Shown here: positions 1 to 6,046 of the stretch, piece by piece | Layout of the letters: each line of letters starts with the position of its first letter | Numbering within the stretch: the stretch's first letter is position 1 | Source: Sediminispirochaeta smaragdinae DSM 11293 | GTDB taxonomy: Bacteria; Spirochaetota; Spirochaetia; DSM-16054; Sediminispirochaetaceae | NCBI RefSeq assembly: GCF_000143985.1 | Contig: NC_014364.1 | Location: 2,666,001-2,730,000 of the forward strand | Length of the DNA: 64,000 nucleotides | Reading direction: 5' to 3' | The notes under the pieces: generated by a model | Database searches by the model: none | What the model saw: the letters and a program-made list of their open reading frames with translations, nothing else | What the model was told of the DNA's origin: nothing | Translations under genes and position numbers: made by a program

Positions 1-59
1 AACCGACAGCGATATTGCTTGACACAATAAAAAGATTCATGGTAGGTTTTGCTCACCTC

Positions 60-132
60 GGGCGATTAGCTCAGTTGGGAGAGCGCCTGCCTTACAAGCA
101 GGAGGTCGCAGGATCGTGCCCTGCATCGCCCA
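60..132 (+). tRNA. tRNA-Val (anticodon UAC), prophage integration target
   Basis: A full cloverleaf can be drawn: acceptor GGGCGAT pairs with ATCGCCC, the anticodon stem is CCTGC/GCAGG and the loop CTTACAA gives anticodon TAC (valine). The discriminator is A and CCA is not encoded. A TTGACA box at 20-25 lies a promoter distance upstream. The T arm is odd: stem GCAGG/CCTGC encloses loop ATCGTGC rather than the usual TTCRANY, so positions 54 and 58 are A and T instead of T and A. The 3' half (from about 91) is inferred to come from the phage, because the integrase gene lies on this side and a canonical 3' half is displaced to 37991-38033. Confidence 0.93.
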
Positions 133-133
133 C
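91..133 (+). other. attL, prophage left attachment site inside tRNA-Val
   Basis: The 13 bases CTTACAAGCAGGA at 91-103 recur at 37991-38003, and CATCGCCCAC at 124-133 recurs at 38024-38033 with the same spacing. The identical block covers the anticodon loop and the 3' side of its stem, a common crossover place for tyrosine integrases. The bases between the two blocks differ between the ends, as expected where phage and host tRNA halves are not identical. Confidence 0.85.
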
Positions 134-161
134 TATTAAATCTATATATAATATAGAATTA

Positions 162-194
162 AAAAGACCACCTCAAATTGGTGATCTTTTTTTT
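162..194 (+). terminator. Rho-independent terminator after tRNA-Val
   Basis: A stem GACCACC / GGTGATC (one mismatch) with a short loop is followed by eight T residues. It ends the tRNA transcript and separates it from the integrase gene. The displaced attR copy of the tRNA 3' end also has its own hairpin terminator. Confidence 0.8.
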
Positions 195-201
195 CTGTTT
201 A

Positions 202-220
202 GTGTGTACGATATGTGTAT
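202..220 (+). repeat. Putative integrase arm-type site (left copy)
   Basis: GTGTGTACGATATGTGTAT lies between attL and the integrase start. A near copy (one extra base and one change) lies at 37879-37898, about 90 bases inside attR. Repeats of this kind at both prophage ends fit the arm-type binding sites of tyrosine integrases. This is inference from position and similarity only. Confidence 0.4.
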
Positions 221-252
221 AAAAAAATATTTTGTAATGCTATAATCCTCCT

Positions 253-1515
253 ATGGGACGAGCAAGGAAGCCTTTCAAGTATTATTTCCGTCAGGTTAAA
301 GGAAAGAATATCTGGTATTATTCGATTTCCCCGGTTTCTGGTGTGCCTTTCGAGTTATGCGAGGACCGGAAAAGTAGCCATATAGAGGCTGAACTTGACG
401 GTTCAGGCAAGCCAAAGAGATCGAGTGAACAAAAGATAGTACGCTTTTGCCTTAACAGAATACGCGAGCTGAAAGACGGTTCAGAATCACAATCGCCAAC
501 GCTCGCGGAATTCCTTCGTCCATACTTCACGCCAGAATGCCCGCACATTACCCGCGTTCTATCAGACGGCAGGCGTTATTCTGACACCTTTCGTAAAGAC
601 CAACGATCACGAATAGACCGTCTGGTTCTTACGCACCGAATAGCCGAATTCAGAATGGACGAACTGACTCCGGGAGATATCGAGGACTTTAAAAAGGATC
701 TTCGAAGGTCAGGAACAGGAACGAGAACAATCAACCTTACCGTCGGAGCGATAAGGACAGCTATCAATGAGGGGCTTCACAGAGGCGACATAAAAAACGA
801 TCCAACCGTCGGGGTACATAGTATTAAATCCGACGAAGAGGAAAGAGGAATTTTCTCAATCGAAGAAATTAGAAAGATGTTTTCCTTTCCTGGTGGATTA
901 AGATTGTGGGGATATGATACCGGATACCACGGATCTCCGTCTGGGGAGAAGGTATTGCCGATTATTCCTTACACTCTTGCACTCTTGATGTTTGCAACCG
1001 GTGAAAGGCCATCCGCCATATTGCGACTTAATTGGGAAGATGTAGATAGTGATATGATCACGTTCAGGGTTACAAAGGCGGCAGGGGCCAGGAGTATACC
1101 CATTGTCACGATGGCAACAAAGGCGCTTCGTGAGCTCTCTGATTCAATGCTGCATGTGGCCCCTGCCGATCCTGTTTTCTGTCATGACGACACTGGCCAG
1201 CGTTTAACATATGCGTTTTTCCCAAAACGTTTCGCCCACATGATGGCTACGCTTGACCTGCCGACTAATGATGCTGACGGACGAAAGCGAACGCCCTACT
1301 CACTTAAAAGTTCTTTGATTACTCACCTCATTGACGGCGGAGCCGATCCTATCCTTGTACGGGAATATGTAGGACACTCACACGGGACGGGTGAAAAACG
1401 GCTCACTAAGGTACAAAGTAGGTATAAAAAAGCCCAACGAGAGAGGCTTAAGATATTGCTGCCGGATATTGAGGTTCTTCTTTCTGCGGAATCTGTTGTA
1501 ATAACAGAAAGTTAA
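253..1515 (+). CDS. int: Phage tyrosine recombinase (integrase)
   Basis: Site-specific recombinase of the prophage, expected to join attP with the tRNA-Val attB and, with a directionality factor, to excise it. The 420 residues have the usual layout: an N-terminal arm-binding part, a core-binding helical domain (about 85-190) and a C-terminal catalytic domain. Catalytic candidates are Arg252 (TGERPSAIL), His375 (VGHS) and Tyr391 (QSRYKK). Box II reads Y349-S-L-K352, where most relatives have HxLR or YxLR, so the second arginine is replaced by lysine. It lies next to the restored tRNA, as expected. Its stop overlaps the stop of the convergent HTH gene by about 4 bases. Function is safe; whether it is still active is not known. 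Confidence 0.93.
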   Translation: MGRARKPFKYYFRQVKGKNIWYYSISPVSGVPFELCEDRKSSHIEAELDGSGKPKRSSEQKIVRFCLNRIRELKDGSESQSPTLAEFLRPYFTPECPHITRVLSDGRRYSDTFRKDQRSRIDRLVLTHRIAEFRMDELTPGDIEDFKKDLRRSGTGTRTINLTVGAIRTAINEGLHRGDIKNDPTVGVHSIKSDEEERGIFSIEEIRKMFSFPGGLRLWGYDTGYHGSPSGEKVLPIIPYTLALLMFATGERPSAILRLNWEDVDSDMITFRVTKAAGARSIPIVTMATKALRELSDSMLHVAPADPVFCHDDTGQRLTYAFFPKRFAHMMATLDLPTNDADGRKRTPYSLKSSLITHLIDGGADPILVREYVGHSHGTGEKRLTKVQSRYKKAQRERLKILLPDIEVLLSAESVVITES

Positions 1516-1916
1516 GGAGTATCCTCTTTGGCCAAAAGAAGTAGTCTCCAAGCGGCTGTTGGTATCCCTCTCTCTCCCCCTACCCACTTTCTAATTGTGC
1601 GAGGGTTGACCCCTGCAATCTTGGCAGCCTGCGAACCAGTTAAGCCTTTTTCCTTGAGCAGTGCCCTGAGTTTTGCCGGTGACGGTGCTGTATTTTCAGC
1701 AATTGCCCATTCTGAGTTGTCAGGGTAATTATAAGAGAGCTCACCCGGCTTGTCTTTATTGCCCTTTCCTATGTATCTATTTGCCAGGATATCAATTTTA
1801 CCATTTTCAACTTTGTAGTATATTTCCTCCCCCTCTTCGTCGTGTACAAAAATCTGCAAGTCGCCACGTTGGAAGATGATGAAATCACTTTTCGGTCTTA
1901 ATTTATCTTCTACCAT
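1512..1916 (-). CDS. Small HTH protein
   Basis: The last 55 or so residues carry a helix-turn-helix of XRE-like type (LRALLKEKGLTGSQAAKIAG followed by NPRTIRKWVGGERGIP). The N-terminal 75 residues are unlike anything I recognise. I chose the start at 1916 because a strong GGGGAGGAGG Shine-Dalgarno sits just before it; an alternative start at 1952 would overlap the RadC-like gene by ATGA. It is probably cotranscribed with that gene from the promoter at 2412-2440. A DNA-binding regulator of the accessory block, or an excision regulator because it abuts the integrase, are both possible. Confidence 0.7.
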   Translation of the reverse strand: MVEDKLRPKSDFIIFQRGDLQIFVHDEEGEEIYYKVENGKIDILANRYIGKGNKDKPGELSYNYPDNSEWAIAENTAPSPAKLRALLKEKGLTGSQAAKIAGVNPRTIRKWVGGERGIPTAAWRLLLLAKEDTP

Positions 1917-1948
1917 ATTCGCCTCCTCCCCATTGAGGGAGAGGCGGG

Positions 1949-2332
1949 TCATAAAGACCCTGCCTCAGCGAAGCTATAATACCGGCCGTTACCAATGATT
2001 ATATGGTCAAGTACCGGTATCCCAAGTATTTCGCCTGCATCATGCAGCCTTTGTGTTATTTGCTCATCCTCTGGACTCGGCAAAATCTGTCCCGATGGGT
2101 GGTTGTGAGCAACAATGATTGCCACAGCATTGTCAACAATCGCCGGATAAAATACCTCACGAGGATGCACAAGCGTCCTGTTTGCAAGCCCTATTGTGAC
2201 AATATGCTGACCGTTTACCTGGTGCGCACCATCAAGCGTCAGTACAATAAAATGATCCTGCCGCTCGCTGGCATAGCGGCTCAATAAGTCGTATGCATCT
2301 ACTGGATTGTTGATTTTGGTTTTCTCGTTCAT
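1949..2332 (-). CDS. RadC-like JAB/MPN+ domain protein
   Basis: The 127 residues correspond to the metal-binding JAB domain of the RadC family; the helix-hairpin-helix N-terminus of chromosomal RadC is missing. The zinc motif is intact: His76 and His78 in VAHNHPSGQ, Ser80 and Asp89. Short versions like this are frequent on phages and genomic islands, often near anti-restriction or integration genes; their biochemical role is not established. It is the first gene behind the strong promoter at 2412-2440, and the GGAG five bases ahead of ATG supports the start. Confidence 0.85.
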   Translation of the reverse strand: MNEKTKINNPVDAYDLLSRYASERQDHFIVLTLDGAHQVNGQHIVTIGLANRTLVHPREVFYPAIVDNAVAIIVAHNHPSGQILPSPEDEQITQRLHDAGEILGIPVLDHIIIGNGRYYSFAEAGSL

Positions 2333-2411
2333 CGGTAACTCCTTGGTTCCGGTATTTCAGCCTTCCCATACGGGCGGCCTTGGTTGATCTCTCAATCAAC
2401 CTTACTTTTAT

Positions 2412-2440
2412 AGTATAGGCCCATTGGGCCTATGTGTCAA
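2412..2440 (-). promoter_or_regulatory. Sigma70 promoter with palindromic operator in the spacer
   Basis: On the - strand TTGACA (2440-2435) is followed after exactly 17 bases by TATACT (2417-2412). The spacer and -10 are overlaid by a perfect 19-bp palindrome, ATAGGCCCATTGGGCCTAT (2415-2433), an obvious repressor site. The 17 bases downstream of the -10 are identical to those behind the second promoter at 3923-3951. It drives the RadC-like and HTH genes. Confidence 0.8.
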
Positions 2441-2603
2441 CTATTTTTATTATAAATTATTTAATTTTTTAGATATAAATAGTATCAGTGTCGTCATCAT
2501 ACCCTATCAATAATTCATGATCATTTTTGACAAAACGATGCATATCAATTTCGCAATCTACAATTTTAGAGCCAGAAGAGTGATCAACCCCTCATACTTC
2601 TAA
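2441..2603. other. AT-rich intergenic stretch, no gene seen
   Basis: About 160 bases between the promoter and the end of the XRE gene. It is very AT-rich and holds no convincing reading frame; the region upstream of the -35 may act as an UP element. Confidence 0.5.
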
Positions 2604-2852
2604 TTATAAATATTGCACCGCTTTCCCGTATTCTGGACCGCCATTGATAGATGTCGTCCAATCGTTATTGATACCGATCTCCTGCTCTATTCGTTGCAGA
2701 GTGTCTCTACTATCTATGATCATGCCTTCATTCAATATTCTGGTAATCGTAGATTTGTTGACGCCGATCTTTCTTGCAAGATCAGCTCTTGATAATTCTT
2801 GTTGTTCCATGTAATCAATGATCTTCTTCTGTGCTATCGTCACCGCCAGCAT
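2604..2852 (-). CDS. XRE-family HTH regulator
   Basis: A compact protein of about 82 residues from the start at 2852. The recognisable part is a helix-turn-helix, ELSRADLARKIGVNKSTITR, followed by an N-x-G turn and a short tail. It overlaps the preceding gene (2815-3231) by about 38 bases, so the two are translated from one message and probably act together, as in antitoxin or regulator pairs. The motif R[SA]DLARxxxVNKSTITR also occurs in the small winged-helix gene of the CRISPR operon (21794-22030). I do not know its target. The start could also be the downstream ATG at 2810. Confidence 0.65.
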   Translation of the reverse strand: MLAVTIAQKKIIDYMEQQELSRADLARKIGVNKSTITRILNEGMIIDSRDTLQRIEQEIGINNDWTTSINGGPEYGKAVQYL

Positions 2853-3231
2853 CTCCCCGGAGCTCCTCAAGATAGTCAACAAGTGCAAACTGCTGACCAA
2901 TATTGAGTGACCTGAGCTTTTTTATAATATCCCCGCGGTTAACCCCAAAATATTCAAACTGTGCATCTATCTCGTCTTCCGTATCCGCAAGGACCGCTCC
3001 AGGAATAACAGCGCCAGGCTCATAAGCTGTTGACAATGCATTATTAAGCATCAGATTCACTTCTCCATCTGAAAATAGCTCACGAAGCGTTCGCTTCTCC
3101 CTCTTCATGAGTTCCTCGTACCTGTCGGCAACTATAGTGATTGCTCTCGATGCTCCACCATGACGTTTGACAAGAGGATCAAGCTTCTTCTCAAGTACCG
3201 AATTCCAATAGATCGATGTTTTCCCGCTCAT
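2815..3231 (-). CDS. Hypothetical protein, partner of the XRE gene
   Basis: A 138-residue, mostly helical and acidic protein that I do not assign to a family. The N-terminal segment (SIYWNSVLEKKLDPLVKRHG, then a helix ending ADRYEELMKRE) could be a ribbon-helix-helix or dimerisation module, and the C-terminus is very acidic. The overlap with the downstream XRE regulator suggests a two-gene functional unit. A toxin-antitoxin pair is possible, but no catalytic motif supports this. Confidence 0.6.
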   Translation of the reverse strand: MSGKTSIYWNSVLEKKLDPLVKRHGGASRAITIVADRYEELMKREKRTLRELFSDGEVNLMLNNALSTAYEPGAVIPGAVLADTEDEIDAQFEYFGVNRGDIIKKLRSLNIGQQFALVDYLEELRGDAGGDDSTEEDH

Positions 3232-3263
3232 GCTCGTTTCTCCTTTTGCTTTATAAATAGACA

Positions 3264-3281
3264 GCCCCGCCGAAGCGGGGC
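3264..3281 (-). other. GC-rich hairpin between genes
   Basis: GCCCCGC-CGAA-GCGGGGC forms a seven-pair stem closed by a stable tetraloop (UUCG on the - strand). It lies between the acidic-protein gene and the 2815-3231 gene. There is no T-run behind it on either strand, so it is more likely an RNA-stability or attenuating element than a full terminator. Confidence 0.5.
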
Positions 3282-3289
3282 ATGATTGG

Positions 3290-3850
3290 TTAAGCCTCTA
3301 TGATATAATAATCAGGTCTACCAGCTTCGTTGTGAGATAGGTAATATATACCATCTTCCTCTTCGTCAATCCATTCTTGAGCCTGAGCCGCAGAATCAAA
3401 TGTAATCTCTTCCCATCCTGATTCATCCCTTGCCCACTGGATTGGCTGATATCCATAGTAATTTCCGATAACCAAAACTTTACATTCCCCGGTATACTCA
3501 GGATCTGCTTTAATACTATCAGGATCTCTATGACCCCATGCAATAGATTCCATAATCGGATCATCAGAATTGCTTATCCACTCGCTTACTTGTTCGCTGA
3601 CAAAGGCCTCGTAATCTTTTTTAGTATTTCCAAGCAAATCATCTTCTTCAACTTCCCATAATGAGTATTCATTGATCTGATCTTCATAATAGTAAATTCT
3701 ACCAGTTTCAGGGTCTTTGTAAAGCGTGGAAGAATAGTTATCAAATTGATTAGTATTTTGATGTTCTTCGGCTAAGATTTCCCATCTTTCCCGAACTTCA
3801 GCCTGATCGATTTCGTCTGTGCTTAACTTCTCAACTCTTATTTCTGTCAT
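3290..3850 (-). CDS. Very acidic hypothetical protein
   Basis: 186 residues from the start at 3850, chosen because AAGGAG lies seven bases ahead of it; the longer frame from 3910 would begin practically at the transcription start. Roughly a quarter of the residues are Asp or Glu, with few basic residues and many Trp and Tyr. The C-terminal 45 residues (WEEITFDSAAQAQEWIDEEE onwards, ending HNEAGRPDYYIIEA) look like a separate small domain. Small, strongly acidic phage proteins are often DNA mimics such as anti-restriction or anti-CRISPR factors; here that is only a hypothesis. It has its own strong promoter. Confidence 0.65.
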   Translation of the reverse strand: MTEIRVEKLSTDEIDQAEVRERWEILAEEHQNTNQFDNYSSTLYKDPETGRIYYYEDQINEYSLWEVEEDDLLGNTKKDYEAFVSEQVSEWISNSDDPIMESIAWGHRDPDSIKADPEYTGECKVLVIGNYYGYQPIQWARDESGWEEITFDSAAQAQEWIDEEEDGIYYLSHNEAGRPDYYIIEA

Positions 3851-3922
3851 TTCTTTCTCCTTCGCCTTCCCTTCCGGGTAGCGTTTTGGTTTTGTTAAGG
3901 TCTCAATCAACCTTACTCTTGC

Positions 3923-3951
3923 ATTATACCTCTATATAGCGGTACAGTCAA
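3923..3951 (-). promoter_or_regulatory. Sigma70 promoter with palindromic operator
   Basis: TTGACT (3951-3946) and TATAAT (3928-3923) are separated by 17 bases on the - strand. An 18-bp near-perfect palindrome, TACCTCTATATAGCGGTA (3927-3944), fills the spacer. The stretch TCTCAATCAACCTTACT directly downstream (3901-3917) is identical to 2390-2406 behind the other promoter, although the two operators differ. It drives the acidic protein. Confidence 0.82.
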
Positions 3952-4023
3952 CAGAAAGTTTCAAAAAAAATGTTAATTTTCTTTGTTAATTTATTATGGT
4001 ATTTTATTGCGAAATGAGGAAAT

Positions 4024-4479
4024 TCAGAAGATTGCCTGTAGGATGTTCACAATAATAGAGACAGCCAGGACAGAGCCACCGGCTTTAAGGGTCGTCTGCT
4101 GCCGCCGGTTCTGCCTCTCTAAGCCTTCGCAATAGATCAAGAGCTCTTGATAGTCCTTCCTCAGCCCGTCCCGCTCGCTCTGCAATGCTGCTACTTTCGC
4201 TTTGCGCTCCTCCGATTCGCTCTGTAAGCTTTCCAGCCTCTTTTCTGTATCCTGCCACCTCTTTTCGAAGTTCTGCGAGCTCTCCCTCGTACGTCTCAAC
4301 TGCTCGCTCATACTCATCGCTGAGTGCTTGATACTCTGTATCTCGCTTTTTGCCTCGACTATCGTATTCTGCAGCTCGTCCACTATTGCCTCTTCCTGAG
4401 CGGTAAGTGCCCAGGAGGAAGCCAGCGGAAAAACACACGCCAAGAGCAAGGATAATGCTAATAATTTTGCGCATCTCAA
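4024..4479 (-). CDS. Putative spanin, lipoprotein signal plus C-terminal membrane segment
   Basis: Read from a TTG at 4479 (GAGGTG lies upstream, and the TTGA overlaps the holin stop), this frame gives about 151 residues. There is a hydrophobic N-terminus LLALSLLLAC with a lipobox-like Cys15, then a long charged coiled coil (about 30-125), then a hydrophobic C-terminal segment SVLAVSIIVNILQAIF. That order (lipid anchor, coiled coil, C-terminal TM) is that of unimolecular spanins such as T1 gp11, which fuse outer and inner membranes at lysis. A second frame with its own start six bases on (4085-4474) overlaps it almost completely. Which of the two is expressed cannot be told from sequence alone. 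Confidence 0.6.
   Translation of the reverse strand: MRCAKLLALSLLLACVFPLASSWALTAQEEAIVDELQNTIVEAKSEIQSIKHSAMSMSEQLRRTRESSQNFEKRWQDTEKRLESLQSESEERKAKVAALQSERDGLRKDYQELLIYCEGLERQNRRQQTTLKAGGSVLAVSIIVNILQAIF
4085..4474 (-). CDS. Overlapping-frame i-spanin-like protein
   Basis: 129 residues in another frame of the same DNA as 4024-4479. The ATG at 4474 has AAGGA six bases upstream and lies one base after the holin stop, so its initiation signals are better than those of the other frame. The protein has an N-terminal signal-anchor (IISIILALGVCFSAGFLLGT) and then an uninterrupted coiled coil, the layout of an inner-membrane spanin (Rz type). It may form an Rz/Rz1-like nested pair with the other frame, or one of the two may be a shadow. 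The window has no other spanin candidate. Confidence 0.55.
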   Translation of the reverse strand: MRKIISIILALGVCFSAGFLLGTYRSGRGNSGRAAEYDSRGKKRDTEYQALSDEYERAVETYEGELAELRKEVAGYRKEAGKLTERIGGAQSESSSIAERAGRAEEGLSRALDLLRRLREAEPAAADDP

Positions 4480-4724
4480 TCCTTCACCTCGATACTGATC
4501 TTCGGTCCGTGGATGGAAACAACCGACGGCAGGATCAGCCACACCATGGCCAGCACATTGGTAACCAGGGCCATTTCCATCTGGCCCCGGGTGTAGAAGA
4601 CTCCGGAGAAGTAGTCGATGATAAACTTGATGTTCACCGGGAAGGCAAAAAGGAAACCGATGATTGTCGCCACCTTTCCTTTCTCTCCCAGAGCCTTCCA
4701 CAGCTTTACGATGAGCTTTTTCAT
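4476..4724 (-). CDS. Putative holin
   Basis: 82 residues from ATG at 4724 with two hydrophobic segments (VATIIGFLFAFPVNIKFII and ALVTNVLAMVWLILPSVV), a basic N-terminus MKKLIVKLWK and a short charged tail. Size, topology and position (after the peptidase, before the spanin) fit a phage holin that permeabilises the inner membrane at the end of the lytic cycle. The start is fixed by the ATGA overlap with the end of the peptidase gene. I cannot name the holin family. Confidence 0.7.
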   Translation of the reverse strand: MKKLIVKLWKALGEKGKVATIIGFLFAFPVNIKFIIDYFSGVFYTRGQMEMALVTNVLAMVWLILPSVVSIHGPKISIEVKD

Positions 4725-5190
4725 GCCGCTACTTCTCCAAGATCGAGAAAGATGCGCTTCGACCGAAGTTCCCCCTCGCTTGCAGTCTTGCTGAATGGAG
4801 CCCATGGATCATAGACGGTCATGCCACGGCCGTTACCCAGGGTGAAATGGTAGATGTACTTGCGCGTTTTTCATTCCACCGTCGCCACAAGAGTATTTCT
4901 ATCTCGTTCGGCTGGCATATATAGTCCGCGTCTTTTTTCCCGAGGTAGCGTACATTCAGGCCGAAGAGGCGGAAGATCCCGGCGGGGTCCGCCACATACA
5001 TAAAGGTTCCAGGCGCCTCCGGGTCCTCGGTCAGATAACGACGGTTTTCAGCCTCAACCACAGCGTTCACAAACTGCTCTTGTGAAATGACTCGTTTCGT
5101 TCTGCCTGCTGCTCCCGCAGCAATTGAAGTAGCGTAGCATCCCCACTGCTGCACCCGATCCGGCATCTCAATACTGTTTTGATAATACAT
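4721..5190 (-). pseudogene. C39-like cysteine peptidase of phage (DUF261-like), frameshifted
   Basis: The N-terminal part (MYYQNSIEMPDRVQQWGCYA, Cys18 in the catalytic position) resembles the C39-like peptidases of spirochaete phages and plasmids, and is a candidate cell-wall hydrolase. The open frame drifts into an unlikely tail and stops at 4819. Shifting by -1 at the A5 run (4867-4871, T5 on the + strand) gives a convincing C-terminus, YIYHFTLGNGRGMTVYDPW, with the expected His. That frame ends in TGA overlapping the holin ATG (ATGA), so it is very probably the original frame. A one-base deletion, a sequencing error in the homopolymer, or recoding could explain it; no classical -1 slippery heptamer is present. 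Confidence 0.7.
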
Positions 5191-5196
5191 ACGTCT

Positions 5197-5430
5197 TCAC
5201 CCTCCCAAAACGACGGGGAGTAGTCCCCCGATAATCGAACCACCAAGACCGCACACCATTCCGACAATGACTGTTCGGTACTCAATCTTCTTCTCATGGC
5301 GTTTCTCAACAGGGCACGTACTTTCCCGGTTGATGAAAAAGTCGGTGAGCTTACTGTTGATCTCTTTGATGTCCCGGCCTTGTTCCGTCACAATGCTTAA
5401 GACCATATCGATTTTGTCGTTATCGCCCAT
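5197..5430 (-). CDS. Small membrane protein of the lysis cassette (XhlA-like)
   Basis: 77 residues: a soluble helical N-terminal part (DKIDMVLSIVTEQGRDIKEI) and one C-terminal hydrophobic segment (VIVGMVCGLGGSIIGGLLPV). This is the layout of haemolysin XhlA-type phage proteins that associate with holins. It lies between the tail-fibre assembly gene and the peptidase. It could be a holin accessory or a second holin; the family assignment rests on architecture only. Confidence 0.6.
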   Translation of the reverse strand: MGDNDKIDMVLSIVTEQGRDIKEINSKLTDFFINRESTCPVEKRHEKKIEYRTVIVGMVCGLGGSIIGGLLPVVLGG

Positions 5431-5434
5431 TGGC

Positions 5435-6046
5435 TTAGCTCCTTTTCTCCGGTACCTGTGGCCAGGAAATCTCCTGCGGGAAGCCTGGCTGTAGGGGAAT
5501 GTCCCTGAGAGCCTGCCGGTAGGCTTCCCAGTCCGACTTGTCGGTAAGGGGATAGTCGGCCATCATGATGTAGTCACTCTCAGATAACAGCCTGTCTCGT
5601 TCTAAGCGAACCCGTTCGGAGAGCACCTCCTCGGGAACCGTCCAGCCCGTTTCGTTCCACACGGCCTGCGGGTCCGAAGGCTCTATATCGGTCATACTCT
5701 CATCGGGCTTTCGGCCGAGGGACAGGTGTACCGCCGCTCCTGTGGCCTTGTTCCAGTAGGGAACACCGGTATAGTCAGGGGTAAGCACATACCTACCGCC
5801 TTCCCAGGTGATAGCCTCATGTTCTCCGGCCTCAGGCACAAGCCCGGCTTCTGTTGCGGCTGCTATCGAAAGCCGATTTCCTTCCTCATCGAAGAAGCGG
5901 ATATCATCGCCTTTGTTTCCGGTAAACCCTGCAGGAACCTCCTTGATGGTTTTTTCCGGAAACAGCTCTGCAAGCTTTGCCGTCTCATCGGCACTTTGCA
6001 CCACAGCGGTGATCATTGAGCCATCTACTACGGCGTAGGTTTTCAT
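5435..6046 (-). CDS. Tail fibre assembly / tail chaperone-like protein
   Basis: About 203 residues from ATG at 6046, preceded by GGAGGAG and overlapping the tail-fibre stop (ATGA). The C-terminal 60 residues (RDRLLSESDYIMMADYPLTD ... YRQALRDIPLQPGFP) match the short conserved module at the end of many tail-fibre assembly proteins and caudoviral tail chaperones. The N-terminal part has the small beta-rich segment typical of fibre chaperones. It probably assists folding or attachment of the fibre encoded just upstream. Confidence 0.8.
   Translation of the reverse strand: MKTYAVVDGSMITAVVQSADETAKLAELFPEKTIKEVPAGFTGNKGDDIRFFDEEGNRLSIAAATEAGLVPEAGEHEAITWEGGRYVLTPDYTGVPYWNKATGAAVHLSLGRKPDESMTDIEPSDPQAVWNETGWTVPEEVLSERVRLERDRLLSESDYIMMADYPLTDKSDWEAYRQALRDIPLQPGFPQEISWPQVPEKRS

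Noticed and set aside
15-245. Open frame across the tRNA-Val gene
   Set aside because: It reads through a clear tRNA and its terminator.
1949-2332. Full chromosomal radC
   Set aside because: Only the JAB domain is present, and it lies within the prophage accessory block with a phage-type promoter.
4480-4701. Upstream extension of the spanin frame
   Set aside because: It lies inside the holin gene in another frame; the protein text is Pro/Gly/His-rich and has no signal.
4867-4873. Programmed frameshift in the peptidase gene
   Set aside because: The zero frame GAA AAA CGC does not give a proper X XXY YYZ heptamer, so mutation or sequence error is the simpler reading.
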